DNA from: Pimelobacter simplex
GTDB lineage: Bacteria > Actinomycetota > Actinomycetes > Propionibacteriales > Nocardioidaceae
Reading direction: 5' to 3'
Length of the DNA stretch: 64,000 nucleotides
NCBI GenBank assembly: GCA_016803235.1
Contig: JADCLI010000018.1
Location: 1-64,000 of the forward strand
The notes below the pieces were generated by a model. The model saw nothing but the letters and a program-made list of their open reading frames with translations, did not search any database and was not told the DNA's origin. The translations under genes were made by a program, and so were the position numbers. Below, piece after piece: positions 8,640 to 17,177 of the stretch (position 1 is the first letter of the stretch; every line of letters starts with the position of its first letter).

Positions 8640-9519
8640 CGAAGAAGGGCCTCCGACCAGCGGAAACGCTGATCGGCGGCCCTTCGTCATGGGGCGCGTG
8701 TGTCCTGCGCCAGGCTCCGCCGGATCGCTCGACGAGGCCGAGTCTCTCGAAGGCGTCGAGCCAGCCGATCATCGGCCAGCGTCCCCACCGTTCGTGGAAG
8801 ATGGCGCCGTTGCGCAGGATGTCGTCGAGGTGCTGGACCGGTGGGTGCTGCGTCGGGTGGTGCTGGTGGTAGGCGCGTGCGTCGCCGACCCACCCGAATC
8901 GCAGTCCGCAGTGGGCCGCCTGGTGCGCGAAGTCGGTGTCCTCGCCGCCGTACCCGACGTATCGCTCGCAGAAGCCGCCGCTCCGTAGCCAGGCCCGGCG
9001 GTCGAGGGCGAAGGAGAGGGACCAGAACAGATCCCGTTCGGCATCGTGGACGACGTCGCCCGGCGCCGGAGCCGGCCTCGCCGGGTGCGGGTCGTCGATC
9101 TCCTGCGGCTGGGCCAGCTGGTCTTCGGTGAGTCCGGGTGGGAGGTAGGTCACCGGGCCCGACCAGATGGTGTCGGGCCACCGTGCCACCGCCCGTTCGT
9201 AGCCGTCGACCAGGTCCGGCCCCGGGAGGCAGTCCACGTCGAGGAAGACGATCGTCTCGGCCCCACGGTCGATCGCCGCGTTCGCGCCGAGGTTCCGAGC
9301 GGCGGCGAGTGGGAGGGCGTCGGGGTCCGCCTTCATGCTCTCCACGTGCACGCCTTCCCGCTGATGCCAGGAGTCCAGCTCTGGATCGCCCATGGCGACG
9401 AGCACATGGTCGAGTACATGGTCCGGACGACGGGTGCAGGCCGCCAGAGAACGCAGCTGCCGCGCCAGGTGCTCGTGACGGCCGTGGGCGATGGTCACCA
9501 CCGCGACCGGACGGGTCAT
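8608..9519 (-). CDS. GT2-type glycosyltransferase, tail overlaps tRNA
   Basis: The 303-aa product has a GT-A fold start (MTRPVAVVTIAHGRHEHLARQL), a DxD metal motif in FLDVDCLPGP and the galactosyltransferase-type C-terminal motif YVGYGGEDTDFAHQA. It probably transfers a sugar from a nucleotide donor to a glycan or glycolipid. Its start overlaps the previous gene by ATGA, so it is the last of four coupled genes. The reading frame passes through the terminator hairpin and stops at 8608, inside the antisense of tRNA-Thr; the last residues, PPVGIEPTT, are the typical translation of reversed tRNA sequence. The original C-terminus was probably lost at this junction, although the catalytic part looks complete. 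Confidence 0.82.
   Translation of the reverse strand: MTRPVAVVTIAHGRHEHLARQLRSLAACTRRPDHVLDHVLVAMGDPELDSWHQREGVHVESMKADPDALPLAAARNLGANAAIDRGAETIVFLDVDCLPGPDLVDGYERAVARWPDTIWSGPVTYLPPGLTEDQLAQPQEIDDPHPARPAPAPGDVVHDAERDLFWSLSFALDRRAWLRSGGFCERYVGYGGEDTDFAHQAAHCGLRFGWVGDARAYHQHHPTQHPPVQHLDDILRNGAIFHERWGRWPMIGWLDAFERLGLVERSGGAWRRTHAPHDEGPPISVSAGRRPFFEPPVGIEPTT
8645..8684. terminator. Hairpin terminator after tRNA-Thr
   Basis: An 18-bp stem with two mismatched positions (8645-8662 with 8667-8684) closed by a GAAA tetraloop starts six bases after the tRNA. No T-run follows on either strand, as is common for high-GC actinobacterial terminators. It also lies within the C-terminal codons of the glycosyltransferase read on the minus strand. 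Confidence 0.7.
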
Positions 9520-10526
9520 GCCGACCTCGGCTGGGACCGTCGGCGGGCCGCGTCCGCCACCACACGGGCGAAGCGGTGCGCCGCCTGACCGTCGCACCAC
9601 CGCTGCCACCCGCGCCCGTCGAGACGACTCGCCCGCTCGAGGAGTCCGGGCCAGCCGGCTCGCGGGAACTCGGGTAGCACGATGGCCGGCCAGTCCCCGC
9701 GCTCGAGCATCGCGGCGGTCGTCGCCTGCTCGTCGAAGGGCCGCTCGGCCGGGATCACGACGGCCGGGCGACGGTGCGCGGCGATGTCAGCGAGGGCACT
9801 CTGCCCGGCGTTGGTCACCACCACGTCTGCGTTCCGCAGCACCGCTGAGACGTCGTCCACCCAGCCCCCGGGCCCACCGAGGACGGTCCAGCGCCAGCCC
9901 GGCGCGAGCGAGCGCAGGGACTCGGCGCCCAGGCGTGTCATCGACTCGCCACCCTTTCCCATCAGCACGACGACATGGCGTGAGCCGCCGCTTCGCTCCC
10001 GCGCGCCCGTGGCCGGCGCGTAACGGGACACGGCGCCGAGGCTGACGACGCGCGCGGCGATGTCGGCCGGCAGGTCCGGCGCCAGCTCCTCTGCTGCCGG
10101 CGGCGAGAACGCCACGAGTGCACTGGAGGCCCGGAAGCCCAGCAGGTGCACCGGGTCGGTACGACGTCCTGGCAACACCACCGACAGAACCGGCACCCCG
10201 TGCAGCCGGACCAGCAGGGCGACCTCCACCGACACGTCCACCACGACGAGTCGGGGCCGGGCCTCCTCCAGCCAAGCGGAGATGGCGGCGGACCGCGCCC
10301 GCAGACCGGGCTCGCCGACCGGTGCCCAGTGCAGCTGGCCCCCGGCGCTGACGTCGTAGGGACTCGCCTGCTCGTCGTCGCGGGGCAGTTCGACCCAGCC
10401 TCCGTGCCAGTCAGCGGGCCGGGAGAAGGACGACAACCCGGTGACCTCCTCGTTGAGTGCCGCGGCGAGCGCCTGTGCCCGGTGCAGGTGCCCTCTCCCC
10501 TGGTGGTGGACGTAGTAGCCGATCAC
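9516..10526 (-). CDS. MurG-like (GT-B) glycosyltransferase
   Basis: The 336-aa product starts VIGYYVHHQGRGHLHRAQAL, the Gly-rich first loop of GT-B enzymes, and has a C-terminal nucleotide-sugar half with ADVVVTNAGQSALADIAAHR and AVVIPAERPFDEQ, as in the GT28 C-terminal family (MurG, MGDG synthases). The GTG at 10526 overlaps the upstream stop by four bases; codons further upstream are a shadow frame. It is third in the operon. Acceptor and donor are unknown. Confidence 0.78.
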   Translation of the reverse strand: MIGYYVHHQGRGHLHRAQALAAALNEEVTGLSSFSRPADWHGGWVELPRDDEQASPYDVSAGGQLHWAPVGEPGLRARSAAISAWLEEARPRLVVVDVSVEVALLVRLHGVPVLSVVLPGRRTDPVHLLGFRASSALVAFSPPAAEELAPDLPADIAARVVSLGAVSRYAPATGARERSGGSRHVVVLMGKGGESMTRLGAESLRSLAPGWRWTVLGGPGGWVDDVSAVLRNADVVVTNAGQSALADIAAHRRPAVVIPAERPFDEQATTAAMLERGDWPAIVLPEFPRAGWPGLLERASRLDGRGWQRWCDGQAAHRFARVVADAARRRSQPRSA

Positions 10527-11602
10527 GCCGCGTGCACCCGGTCGGCCATCTGGTGGTAGACGCGCTCGTAGTCGTCGACCATCCGGGCCAGCGAGAAGCT
10601 GGTGCAGATGCGGCGCCGTACGGTCTCCCGATCGCACCGGGACGCCCTGACCAGAGCGGCCGCCAGTGCGTCGACGTCGCCGGCGGGCACGAGCACGCCG
10701 GTCTCATCGTCGACGATCTCGCCGAGCGCACCGCAGTCGTAGGCCGCCACCGGTGTTCCGCAGGCCATCGCCTCGGCGGCGACCAGGCCGAACGGCTCGT
10801 CCCAGCGCGGAGTCACCGCCGCCACCGCCGCCTCGGCGAGCAGGCACTGCAGCGTGGCCTGGTCCAGGTGCCCGGCGTAGCGCGCCTGCCCATGCAGCCG
10901 GGGCGCGATCTCGCGCGCGAAGTAGCCCCGGTCGTGAATCGGTCCAGCGAGCACGATCGGCATCCCCGCACGCGATGCGGCGTCCAATGCCTCGTGGGGT
11001 GCCTTCTCCGGCACGATCCGCCCCGACCACACCGCGCGGCCGCCGCCGGGCCCCGCACGCCACGACGAGGTGTCGACGCCGTTGTGGACGACGACCGAGT
11101 CCACCGCGTGGCTCCAGGCCCGCGCCATGCGCGCACTGACCGCGACGAACCGGCTGTCGGCGGCCGCGAAGCACACGGCCGACTCGAGCCACGGCACCGG
11201 TGGGGTGTGCAGGGTCGTGACGACCGGGACGTCGACGAGCTCGCTCATGGCCACCGGGAGGTGGTGGAGGCTGTTGTTGTGTACGACGTCGAACGGACCG
11301 TGGCGGCCACGCGCGATGCCGAGCATGAGATCGAGATAGGCGTGGTGCTCCTCCATCCAGACCTCCGGCGGCGACCCGACGTCCGCCCGCGCCGCGCGGC
11401 TGGTCGGGAAGGACGACGCCGGGATCTGCGTCGCCGTGAGCGCTGCGTCCGATCCCGAGGCGGCGAACAGGCTGACGCGATGGCCGCGCCGCGACAGCTC
11501 CCCGACCAGGGCATGAGTGTGTGCCTCCAGCCCGCCCATGAACGGTTCCTGCACGGGGAACCGCGATGACGCGACCAGGCAGATGCGCAGTCGCCGGCTC
11601 AT
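10523..11602 (-). CDS. GT4-family glycosyltransferase
   Basis: The 359-aa product is a GT-B enzyme of family 4: N-terminal MGGLEAHTHALVGELSRRGH, and the C-terminal donor site with AVWSGRIVPEKAPHEAL and the E-x7-E signature in DEPFGLVAAEAMACGTPVAA. The ATG at 11602 overlaps the previous stop as ATGA. The upstream continuation of the open frame to 12250 is a shadow. It is second in the operon, so it likely works on the same glycan as its neighbours. Confidence 0.85.
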   Translation of the reverse strand: MSRRLRICLVASSRFPVQEPFMGGLEAHTHALVGELSRRGHRVSLFAASGSDAALTATQIPASSFPTSRAARADVGSPPEVWMEEHHAYLDLMLGIARGRHGPFDVVHNNSLHHLPVAMSELVDVPVVTTLHTPPVPWLESAVCFAAADSRFVAVSARMARAWSHAVDSVVVHNGVDTSSWRAGPGGGRAVWSGRIVPEKAPHEALDAASRAGMPIVLAGPIHDRGYFAREIAPRLHGQARYAGHLDQATLQCLLAEAAVAAVTPRWDEPFGLVAAEAMACGTPVAAYDCGALGEIVDDETGVLVPAGDVDALAAALVRASRCDRETVRRRICTSFSLARMVDDYERVYHQMADRVHAA

Positions 11603-12714
11603 GCCAGCGACCGGTAGAGCCCGGCGTGGGCATCGGCGACGTGCTCCCGCTGCCGGCGGCGCGCCTCGACCGTCAGGGGCACGGTCGGCCCGGCGTCGTA
11701 CGCATCGTGGATCGCGCGGACCAGGCTGTCCTCGTCGAACTCGTCCTCGTCCAGCCCGAAGCTGTGCACCGGGCCCTGGTCGGCGTAGTGGCCGCACGTC
11801 GGGGCGACGACGGCGGTGCCGAGGTCGCGGCAGGCCTCCAGCCACCCGGAGTGGGTCCCGAACCGGTAGGGCAGCACGGAGACGTCGAGCGAGGACAGGT
11901 ACTCCCAGAGCTGGGCGTCGCTGAGGAAGTCGTGTACGCGCAGCTCGAGCTCGCCTCGCCGCTGCGCGGCGTGGAGGTACGACGCCAGCGCGTCGTCCAC
12001 CCGTTCCCCGCCCGGCTCGAGCACGTCGCGGTGCCCGTTGACCTGGAGCACACCTCCCGGCAGCTCGCTCACCGCACGCACCAGGCTCGGCAGGATCGCC
12101 AAGGGGTCCATGCTCGGCCGCAGGCTCTTCACGTGCAGCCCGACCCGGAACGACGACCCGCGCCCCGCGGCCCGGATCCGCGCGACCTGCGCCATGGTCT
12201 CGAAGTCGACGACGTGAGGGTGCGGCAGCACCATGGCTTCGCGACCCCATCGGCGCTTGATCTCCGCCGCCGCCCCGGGTGTCAGCGTCAGAACGGCGTC
12301 GGCCCCCTCCATCAGCACCGCGAGCTGGGCGTCGTGAAGCTCACGCGTCCGGTGGTGCGGGTTGCGCAGGTCGTGCGCGGTGTAGACGAATCCCGACCCA
12401 CGCGCACGCACAGCGTCCACGATGCGGCGCAGGTCCTCGGGGCGCCATGCGTCGAAGCCGAACTGCAGGTGGAAGACGTCGAAGTCGTGGCGCTCGATCC
12501 ACTTGGTGTCGAGCATCACCGGCGGCCACCAACGCTCCTGGGTGGACCTGTCCGGCGAGTCCGGGTCGGGGTCCTGCAGCCGGACGACACCGTCCGCCCG
12601 TTCCGACGCGATGTGTCGGACATAGACGTGCGATGCCGGCACTGAGGCCACGGTCAGGACGCTGGGCCGGTCGGGGTGAGTGGGGGGAGTCGTGCTCTGG
12701 ACGAGACCGGTCAT
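11599..12714 (-). CDS. Glycosyltransferase (GT-B type), first gene of operon
   Basis: The product (371 aa from ATG 12714; a GTG at 12738 would add eight residues) shows a GT-B-like layout: VLTVASVPASHVYVRHIAS, DVFHLQFGFDAW, GFVYTAHDLRNPHHR, and a later sugar-nucleotide half with GVLQVNGHRDV and DVSVLPYRFGTHSGWLEA. Neither start has a clear ribosome site. It leads a minus-strand operon of four genes joined by 4-nt overlaps. Confidence 0.72.
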   Translation of the reverse strand: MTGLVQSTTPPTHPDRPSVLTVASVPASHVYVRHIASERADGVVRLQDPDPDSPDRSTQERWWPPVMLDTKWIERHDFDVFHLQFGFDAWRPEDLRRIVDAVRARGSGFVYTAHDLRNPHHRTRELHDAQLAVLMEGADAVLTLTPGAAAEIKRRWGREAMVLPHPHVVDFETMAQVARIRAAGRGSSFRVGLHVKSLRPSMDPLAILPSLVRAVSELPGGVLQVNGHRDVLEPGGERVDDALASYLHAAQRRGELELRVHDFLSDAQLWEYLSSLDVSVLPYRFGTHSGWLEACRDLGTAVVAPTCGHYADQGPVHSFGLDEDEFDEDSLVRAIHDAYDAGPTVPLTVEARRRQREHVADAHAGLYRSLA

Positions 12715-12816
12715 ACCGGCGGGAGGAGTTCCGTGCACGTCATGACGAGGATGTACCCGGGCCGACGTTCCTCATGCTGTGCCCGGGGCTGGGGAGGCCG
12801 ACCCGTCCGCAGGCAG

Positions 12817-12918
12817 TCAGCCCGCCTGCCACCCTGCGCCGCTCGCCAGCTCGTCCTTGTCGATCCCGGCCAGGTCCTTGGGGTACGCATCACGCATGTG
12901 ACACGCCAGCTCCTCCAC
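12817..12918 (-). pseudogene. Short coding-like remnant between GT operon and permease
   Basis: A 33-codon stretch from GTG 12918 reads VEELACHMRDAYPKDLAGID followed by KDELASGAGWQAG and a stop. Its composition is protein-like and unlike the shadow frames nearby, but it has no clear ribosome site and is too short to place in a family. It could be a small protein or the end of a decayed gene. It lies in the 275-bp gap between the glycosyltransferase operon and the permease. Confidence 0.25.
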
Positions 12919-12989
12919 CCGACCCCGGGGCGATCCAGTCCTAGACTTCCGGAACCAGACCTCCGACCTCGGGGAAGGTTGAGACATCC

Positions 12990-14444
12990 ATGAGCACTCA
13001 GAGCAGCAGCGCCGCGGCACCGGGGCGACAGGGGCAACCGGAGCTGAAGCGGGTCCTCGGCCCCGGCCTGCTGCTCCTGTTCATCGTCGGCGACATCCTC
13101 GGTGCGGGCGTCTACGCCGTCACCGGGCGGCTCGCGGGACAGGTCGGCGGCATCGCCTGGCTGCCGTTCCTGGTGGCCTTCGCGATCGCGACGCTCACGG
13201 CCTTCTCCTACCTCGAGCTGGTGACCAAGTACCCGCAGGCGGCCGGAGCGGCGCTCTATGCCCACAAGGCGTTCGGCATCCACTTCGTCACCTTCCTCGT
13301 GGCGTTCACCGTCGTGTGCTCCGGCATCACGAGCGCCTCGACGTCCTCGGGCCTGCTCGCCTCCAACCTGCTGATCGGCCTCGGCAACGACGCACCCGGC
13401 AACGGGCTGGTGCTGGCCGTCGCCCTCGGGTTCATGCTGCTGCTCGCCGTGGTCAACCTGCGGGGTGTCGGCGAGAGCGTGAAGTTCAACGTGGTGCTCA
13501 CCCTGGTGGAGATGACTGCGCTCGCCATCGTCATCGGCATCGGGATCTGGGTGATCGGCAAGGGCGACGGCAACCTGGACCGGATCACCGTCTTCGAGAG
13601 CCCCGACGACAAGGGCCTGTTCATGGCGGTCACGGTCGCGACCGCGATCGCGTTCTTCTCGATGGTCGGCTTCGAGGACTCGGTCAACATGGTCGAGGAG
13701 ACCAAGGACCCCGAGCGGATCTTCCCGCGGATGATGCTGACCGGCCTCGGCATCGCGGTGATCATCTACATGCTCGTCGCGATCTCCGTCGTCGCGGTGA
13801 TCCCGACCGACAAGATCGGGACCCCGACGAACGCCGAGGCCGGCATCCTCATCGACGTCGTCAAGCTCGGTGCTCCGGACCTCCCGATCGACGACGTCTT
13901 CCCGTTCATGACGGTCTTCGCGGTGGCCAACACCGCGCTGATCAACATGCTGATGGCCAGCCGGCTGATCTACGGCATGGCCCAGCAGCACGTGCTGCCG
14001 CCCGTCCTCGGCAAGGTGCTGCCCGGCCGGCGCTCGCCGTACGTCGCGATCGGGTTCACCACGCTGCTCGCCTTCGGCCTGATCATCTACGTGCGGCTCG
14101 GCTCCGAGAGCACCATCGTCGGGTCGCTGTCCGGCACGACCGCGCTGCTGCTCCTGGCGGTCTTCACCATCGTCAACGTCTCGTGCCTGGTGCTGCGCCG
14201 CGACCCCGCCCGAGGCTTCCGCGCCCCGACCCTGGTGCCCGTGCTCGGGGCGCTGCTGTGCGCCTACCTGCTGGGTCCGTGGGCACGGCTCGAGGCCGAC
14301 ATGATCCAGTACAAGATCGCCGCGGGCCTGCTCGGCCTCGGGATCGTCCTGTGGCTGCTGACCCGGCTGTTCTACAAGCCCGAGGGCGGTCACTTCGCCG
14401 ACATCGAGCACATGGACATCGATCCGGCCGACGATCCTCGCTGA
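12990..14444 (+). CDS. APC-superfamily amino acid permease
   Basis: The 484-aa integral membrane protein has about 12 predicted helices and the APC first-helix motif FIVGDILGAGVYAVTG. The conserved EDSVNMVEETKDPERIFPR segment after the sixth helix is typical of amino acid/polyamine transporters. The ATG at 12990 follows GGGGAAGG. TAGACT at 12943-12948 is a candidate -10. It stands alone before a minus-strand TetR gene, so regulation by that TetR is possible but not shown. Substrate is unknown. Confidence 0.85.
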   Translation: MSTQSSSAAAPGRQGQPELKRVLGPGLLLLFIVGDILGAGVYAVTGRLAGQVGGIAWLPFLVAFAIATLTAFSYLELVTKYPQAAGAALYAHKAFGIHFVTFLVAFTVVCSGITSASTSSGLLASNLLIGLGNDAPGNGLVLAVALGFMLLLAVVNLRGVGESVKFNVVLTLVEMTALAIVIGIGIWVIGKGDGNLDRITVFESPDDKGLFMAVTVATAIAFFSMVGFEDSVNMVEETKDPERIFPRMMLTGLGIAVIIYMLVAISVVAVIPTDKIGTPTNAEAGILIDVVKLGAPDLPIDDVFPFMTVFAVANTALINMLMASRLIYGMAQQHVLPPVLGKVLPGRRSPYVAIGFTTLLAFGLIIYVRLGSESTIVGSLSGTTALLLLAVFTIVNVSCLVLRRDPARGFRAPTLVPVLGALLCAYLLGPWARLEADMIQYKIAAGLLGLGIVLWLLTRLFYKPEGGHFADIEHMDIDPADDPR

Positions 14445-14514
14445 CACACGTCGGGAGGGGCGCATTGCCGGGACCGGACCGGGGTGAGGGACCTGCGACG
14501 TCCCGACCGCGAGG

Positions 14515-15108
14515 CTAGCTGCCAGCGAGCGCGAGGGCCGTGTCGCGGACGGCGGCATCGGCGATGTGGCGCAGCTCGTCCGGCTCGTGCCCCAGTCGGC
14601 TTCGCTGGATGAGGCCCTGCGACAGGGTCACGTAGTGCGCGCTGAGCGCGGCGACGTCGACGTGTGCCGAGCTGCCGTCGAGGTCGCGGAGGAGTCGCTC
14701 CTCGAGGATGGCCTGCAGGTCGCGCATGGTCCGGTCGATGATCGGGCGCAGCTGCGGGACCCGGTCGAGCAGGGTGAGGCTGTTGAGCATGAGGCAGCCG
14801 CGTCGTCCGGGCTGGCTGGTGCAGTCGCAGATGATGAGCTCGAGGTAGTCGCGAACAGTGGCGGCGACGTCCCCGGAGCACCCGGCCATCCCGGTCCGGA
14901 CCATCGCGGTCAGGCCTTCGCAGTAGCGGGAGACGGCGCTGAGGTAGAGGCCGTTCTTGGAGCGGTAGGCGGCGTAGATGCTGCCGTTGCCGACGGTGGT
15001 CGCGCGGGCCACGTCCTCGATCGAGGTGCCGGCGTACCCGCGGCTCCAGAACAGCTGGATCGCGGCGTCGAGCAGCGCCGGCTCGTCGAACTGACGCGGA
15101 CGTGGCAT
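14515..15108 (-). CDS. TetR/AcrR-family regulator
   Basis: The 197-aa product begins MPRPRQFDEPALLDAAIQLF, with the HTH at about residues 26-47 (TSIEDVARATTVGNGSIYAA) and a ligand domain with several cysteines (CDCTSQPGRRGC). This N-terminal type is common in regulators of oxidoreductases and efflux. It is divergent from the GlxA-type regulator at 15206. Confidence 0.88.
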   Translation of the reverse strand: MPRPRQFDEPALLDAAIQLFWSRGYAGTSIEDVARATTVGNGSIYAAYRSKNGLYLSAVSRYCEGLTAMVRTGMAGCSGDVAATVRDYLELIICDCTSQPGRRGCLMLNSLTLLDRVPQLRPIIDRTMRDLQAILEERLLRDLDGSSAHVDVAALSAHYVTLSQGLIQRSRLGHEPDELRHIADAAVRDTALALAGS

Positions 15109-15205
15109 GGGGCGAACCTACGTCGCGGTGGCCGACGTCACGAAACGCGTCCAACGGTCGGGGCCCGGGTGGCGGCCCTCGGGATTATGGAGGCATCATT
15201 CCACA

Positions 15206-16237
15206 ATGACGTCGTCACGCCCTGTGCGCCGGATCGGGTTCCTGGCCTTCGACGGGGCGATGCTCCTCGACCTGAGCGGCCCGGCGGAGGTCTTCGTCGC
15301 CGCCAACAGGCAGGCTCGCGGCGCGTACGACATCGAGGTCCTCACCGCGACAGGGGGACCGTTCGAGACCTCGGTGGGGGCGCCCATGGTGGCGGCACCG
15401 GTGCCGTCGTCGGGTGAGTACGACACCGTCCTCGTCGTCGGCAGCGCCGTGCCTGCCGCGCGGTTCGTCACCCCTGAGGTCGTCGCTGCGACCCGGGACC
15501 TGGCTCGACGTACCCGTCGTCTCGGCTCGATCTGCACCGGCGCCTTCGCGCTGGCCGAGTCCGGGCTGCTCGACGGGCGGGTGGCCACGACCCACTGGAA
15601 GTTCACCGCCGACCTCGCCAGCCGCTACCCGCGCGTCGCGGTCAAGCACGACGCGATCTACGTCCGCGACGAGCGGGTCTACAGCTCCGGCGGCGCAGCG
15701 GCGGGCATCGACCTGGCCCTGGCGCTGGTGGAGGAGGACCTCGGCACCGACGTGGTGCAGGCGGTGGCGCGCGACCTCCTGGTCTATCTCCAGCGAGGAG
15801 GGGACCAGTCCCAGTTCTCCCCGTCCGTCGGCGCGCGGGTGGCGGAGGCGGGTCTGGTCAGGCGCGTCACCGACCACGTGCGCGCCAACCCGCAGCTGGC
15901 GCACACCGTCCGTTCGATGGCGTCGCTGGTGAGTCTCAGCGAGCGTCAGCTCACTCGACTGTTCCGGGAGGAGCTGGACACCACGCCAGGGTCGTACGTC
16001 GCCGACCTGCGCTTCGGCATCGCCTGCGACTGCCTGCGTGCCGGCTCGACGGTCGCGGCGGCAGCAGCCGCGGCGGGCTTCTCCGGCACCGAGATGATGC
16101 GGCGCACCTTCATGAACCGGCTCGGTCGCTCGCCCCGCGCGTACCGCAACGAGGTGTACGCCGGGCCGGCCGGCGGTGGCGCGATCCGAGGGATTCCTGT
16201 CGCACGCGGTGCGGGTGCGACGGCTGCTGCTCGGTAG
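15206..16237 (+). CDS. GlxA-type AraC regulator (DJ-1/PfpI + HTH)
   Basis: The 343-aa product joins an N-terminal class I glutamine-amidotransferase-like DJ-1/PfpI domain (about residues 8-175; nucleophile-like Cys in RLGSICTGAFALAESG) to a C-terminal AraC HTH (about 235-325; MASLVSLSERQLTRLFREE). The ATG at 15206 gives the family-typical RRIGFLAFDGAMLLDLSGP. The open frame continues upstream to 15107 without protein-like content. The haloperoxidase-like hydrolase begins 65 bp downstream and may be co-transcribed. Confidence 0.88.
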   Translation: MTSSRPVRRIGFLAFDGAMLLDLSGPAEVFVAANRQARGAYDIEVLTATGGPFETSVGAPMVAAPVPSSGEYDTVLVVGSAVPAARFVTPEVVAATRDLARRTRRLGSICTGAFALAESGLLDGRVATTHWKFTADLASRYPRVAVKHDAIYVRDERVYSSGGAAAGIDLALALVEEDLGTDVVQAVARDLLVYLQRGGDQSQFSPSVGARVAEAGLVRRVTDHVRANPQLAHTVRSMASLVSLSERQLTRLFREELDTTPGSYVADLRFGIACDCLRAGSTVAAAAAAAGFSGTEMMRRTFMNRLGRSPRAYRNEVYAGPAGGGAIRGIPVARGAGATAAAR

Positions 16238-16302
16238 AGACTCGACGAGCCCGGCCCTGCAGGCGGGCGCCACCCGAGATCCCCCTATCGAGGAGCACTC
16301 CC

Positions 16303-17127
16303 ATGCCCACCATCACCACCGACGACAACGTCGAGATCTTCTACAAGGACTGGGGCTCCGGCCAGCCGGTCGTCTTCAGCCACGGATGGCCGCTGTCCTC
16401 GGACGACTGGGACGCCCAGCTGATGTACTTCCTCAGCCATGGCTTCCGCGTGGTCGCCCACGACCGTCGGGGCCACGGGCGCTCCGAGCAGGTCGCCGAC
16501 GGTCACGACATGGATCACTACGCCGACGACCTGGCGGCCGTCGTGAAGCACCTCGACCTGCGCGACGCCGTTCACGTCGGCCACTCGACCGGCGGCGGCG
16601 AGGTCGTGCACTACCTCGCCCGGCACGGGCAGGACCGCGCGGCGAAGGCCGTGCTGATCAGCGCCGTCCCCCCGATCATGGTGAAGACCGAGGCGAACCC
16701 CGGCGGCCTGCCGAAGGAGTTCTTCGACGGCGTCCAGCACCAGGTCGCCACCCGCCGCGCGGCCTTCTTCCGCGAGTTCGCCGAAGGCCCGTTCTACGGC
16801 TACAACCGCCCCGGGGCCGAGCCCCAGGAGGGCATCATCGCCAACTGGTGGCGTCAAGGGATGGCGGGTGGCGCCAAGGCGCACCACGACGGCGTCGTCG
16901 CCTTCTCCCAGACCGACTTCACCGCCGACCTCGAGGCCGTCACGCTGCCGGTGCTCGTCCTGCACGGCGAGGACGACCAGGTCGTGCCGATCGAGAACTC
17001 GGCCGAGCTGTCGGCCAAGATCCTGCCCAACGGTACCCTGAAGACGTACCCGGGCTTCCCCCACGGGATGCCGACCACGAACGCCGACGTCATCAACGCC
17101 GACATCCTGGAGTTCATCAGGGGCTGA
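16303..17127 (+). CDS. Alpha/beta hydrolase, non-heme haloperoxidase/esterase type
   Basis: The 274-aa enzyme matches cofactor-free haloperoxidases/aryl esterases: oxyanion HGWPLSSDDW, nucleophile GHSTGGGEV (S95), acid in LHGEDDQVVP (D225) and histidine in YPGFPHGMP (H254). These enzymes hydrolyse esters and can form peracids; the natural substrate is unknown. ATG 16303 follows GAGGAG. It converges with the GntR gene. Confidence 0.9.
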   Translation: MPTITTDDNVEIFYKDWGSGQPVVFSHGWPLSSDDWDAQLMYFLSHGFRVVAHDRRGHGRSEQVADGHDMDHYADDLAAVVKHLDLRDAVHVGHSTGGGEVVHYLARHGQDRAAKAVLISAVPPIMVKTEANPGGLPKEFFDGVQHQVATRRAAFFREFAEGPFYGYNRPGAEPQEGIIANWWRQGMAGGAKAHHDGVVAFSQTDFTADLEAVTLPVLVLHGEDDQVVPIENSAELSAKILPNGTLKTYPGFPHGMPTTNADVINADILEFIRG

Positions 17128-17132
17128 CCGAG

Positions 17133-17177
17133 CGGTGCCGGCCATCGCGGGGAGCCCTCAGCCGGTGGCCGGCACCG
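17133..17177. terminator. Possible bidirectional terminator
   Basis: An 11-bp perfect stem (CGGTGCCGGCC at 17133-17143 with its complement at 17167-17177) and a 23-nt loop lies between the convergent hydrolase and GntR genes; the right arm is inside the GntR C-terminal codons. Confidence 0.35.

Noticed and set aside
8567..12714. Integrated phage or integrative element at tRNA-Thr
   Set aside because: No integrase, recombinase or second copy of the tRNA 3' end was seen; only the junction of a glycosyltransferase frame with the tRNA is visible.
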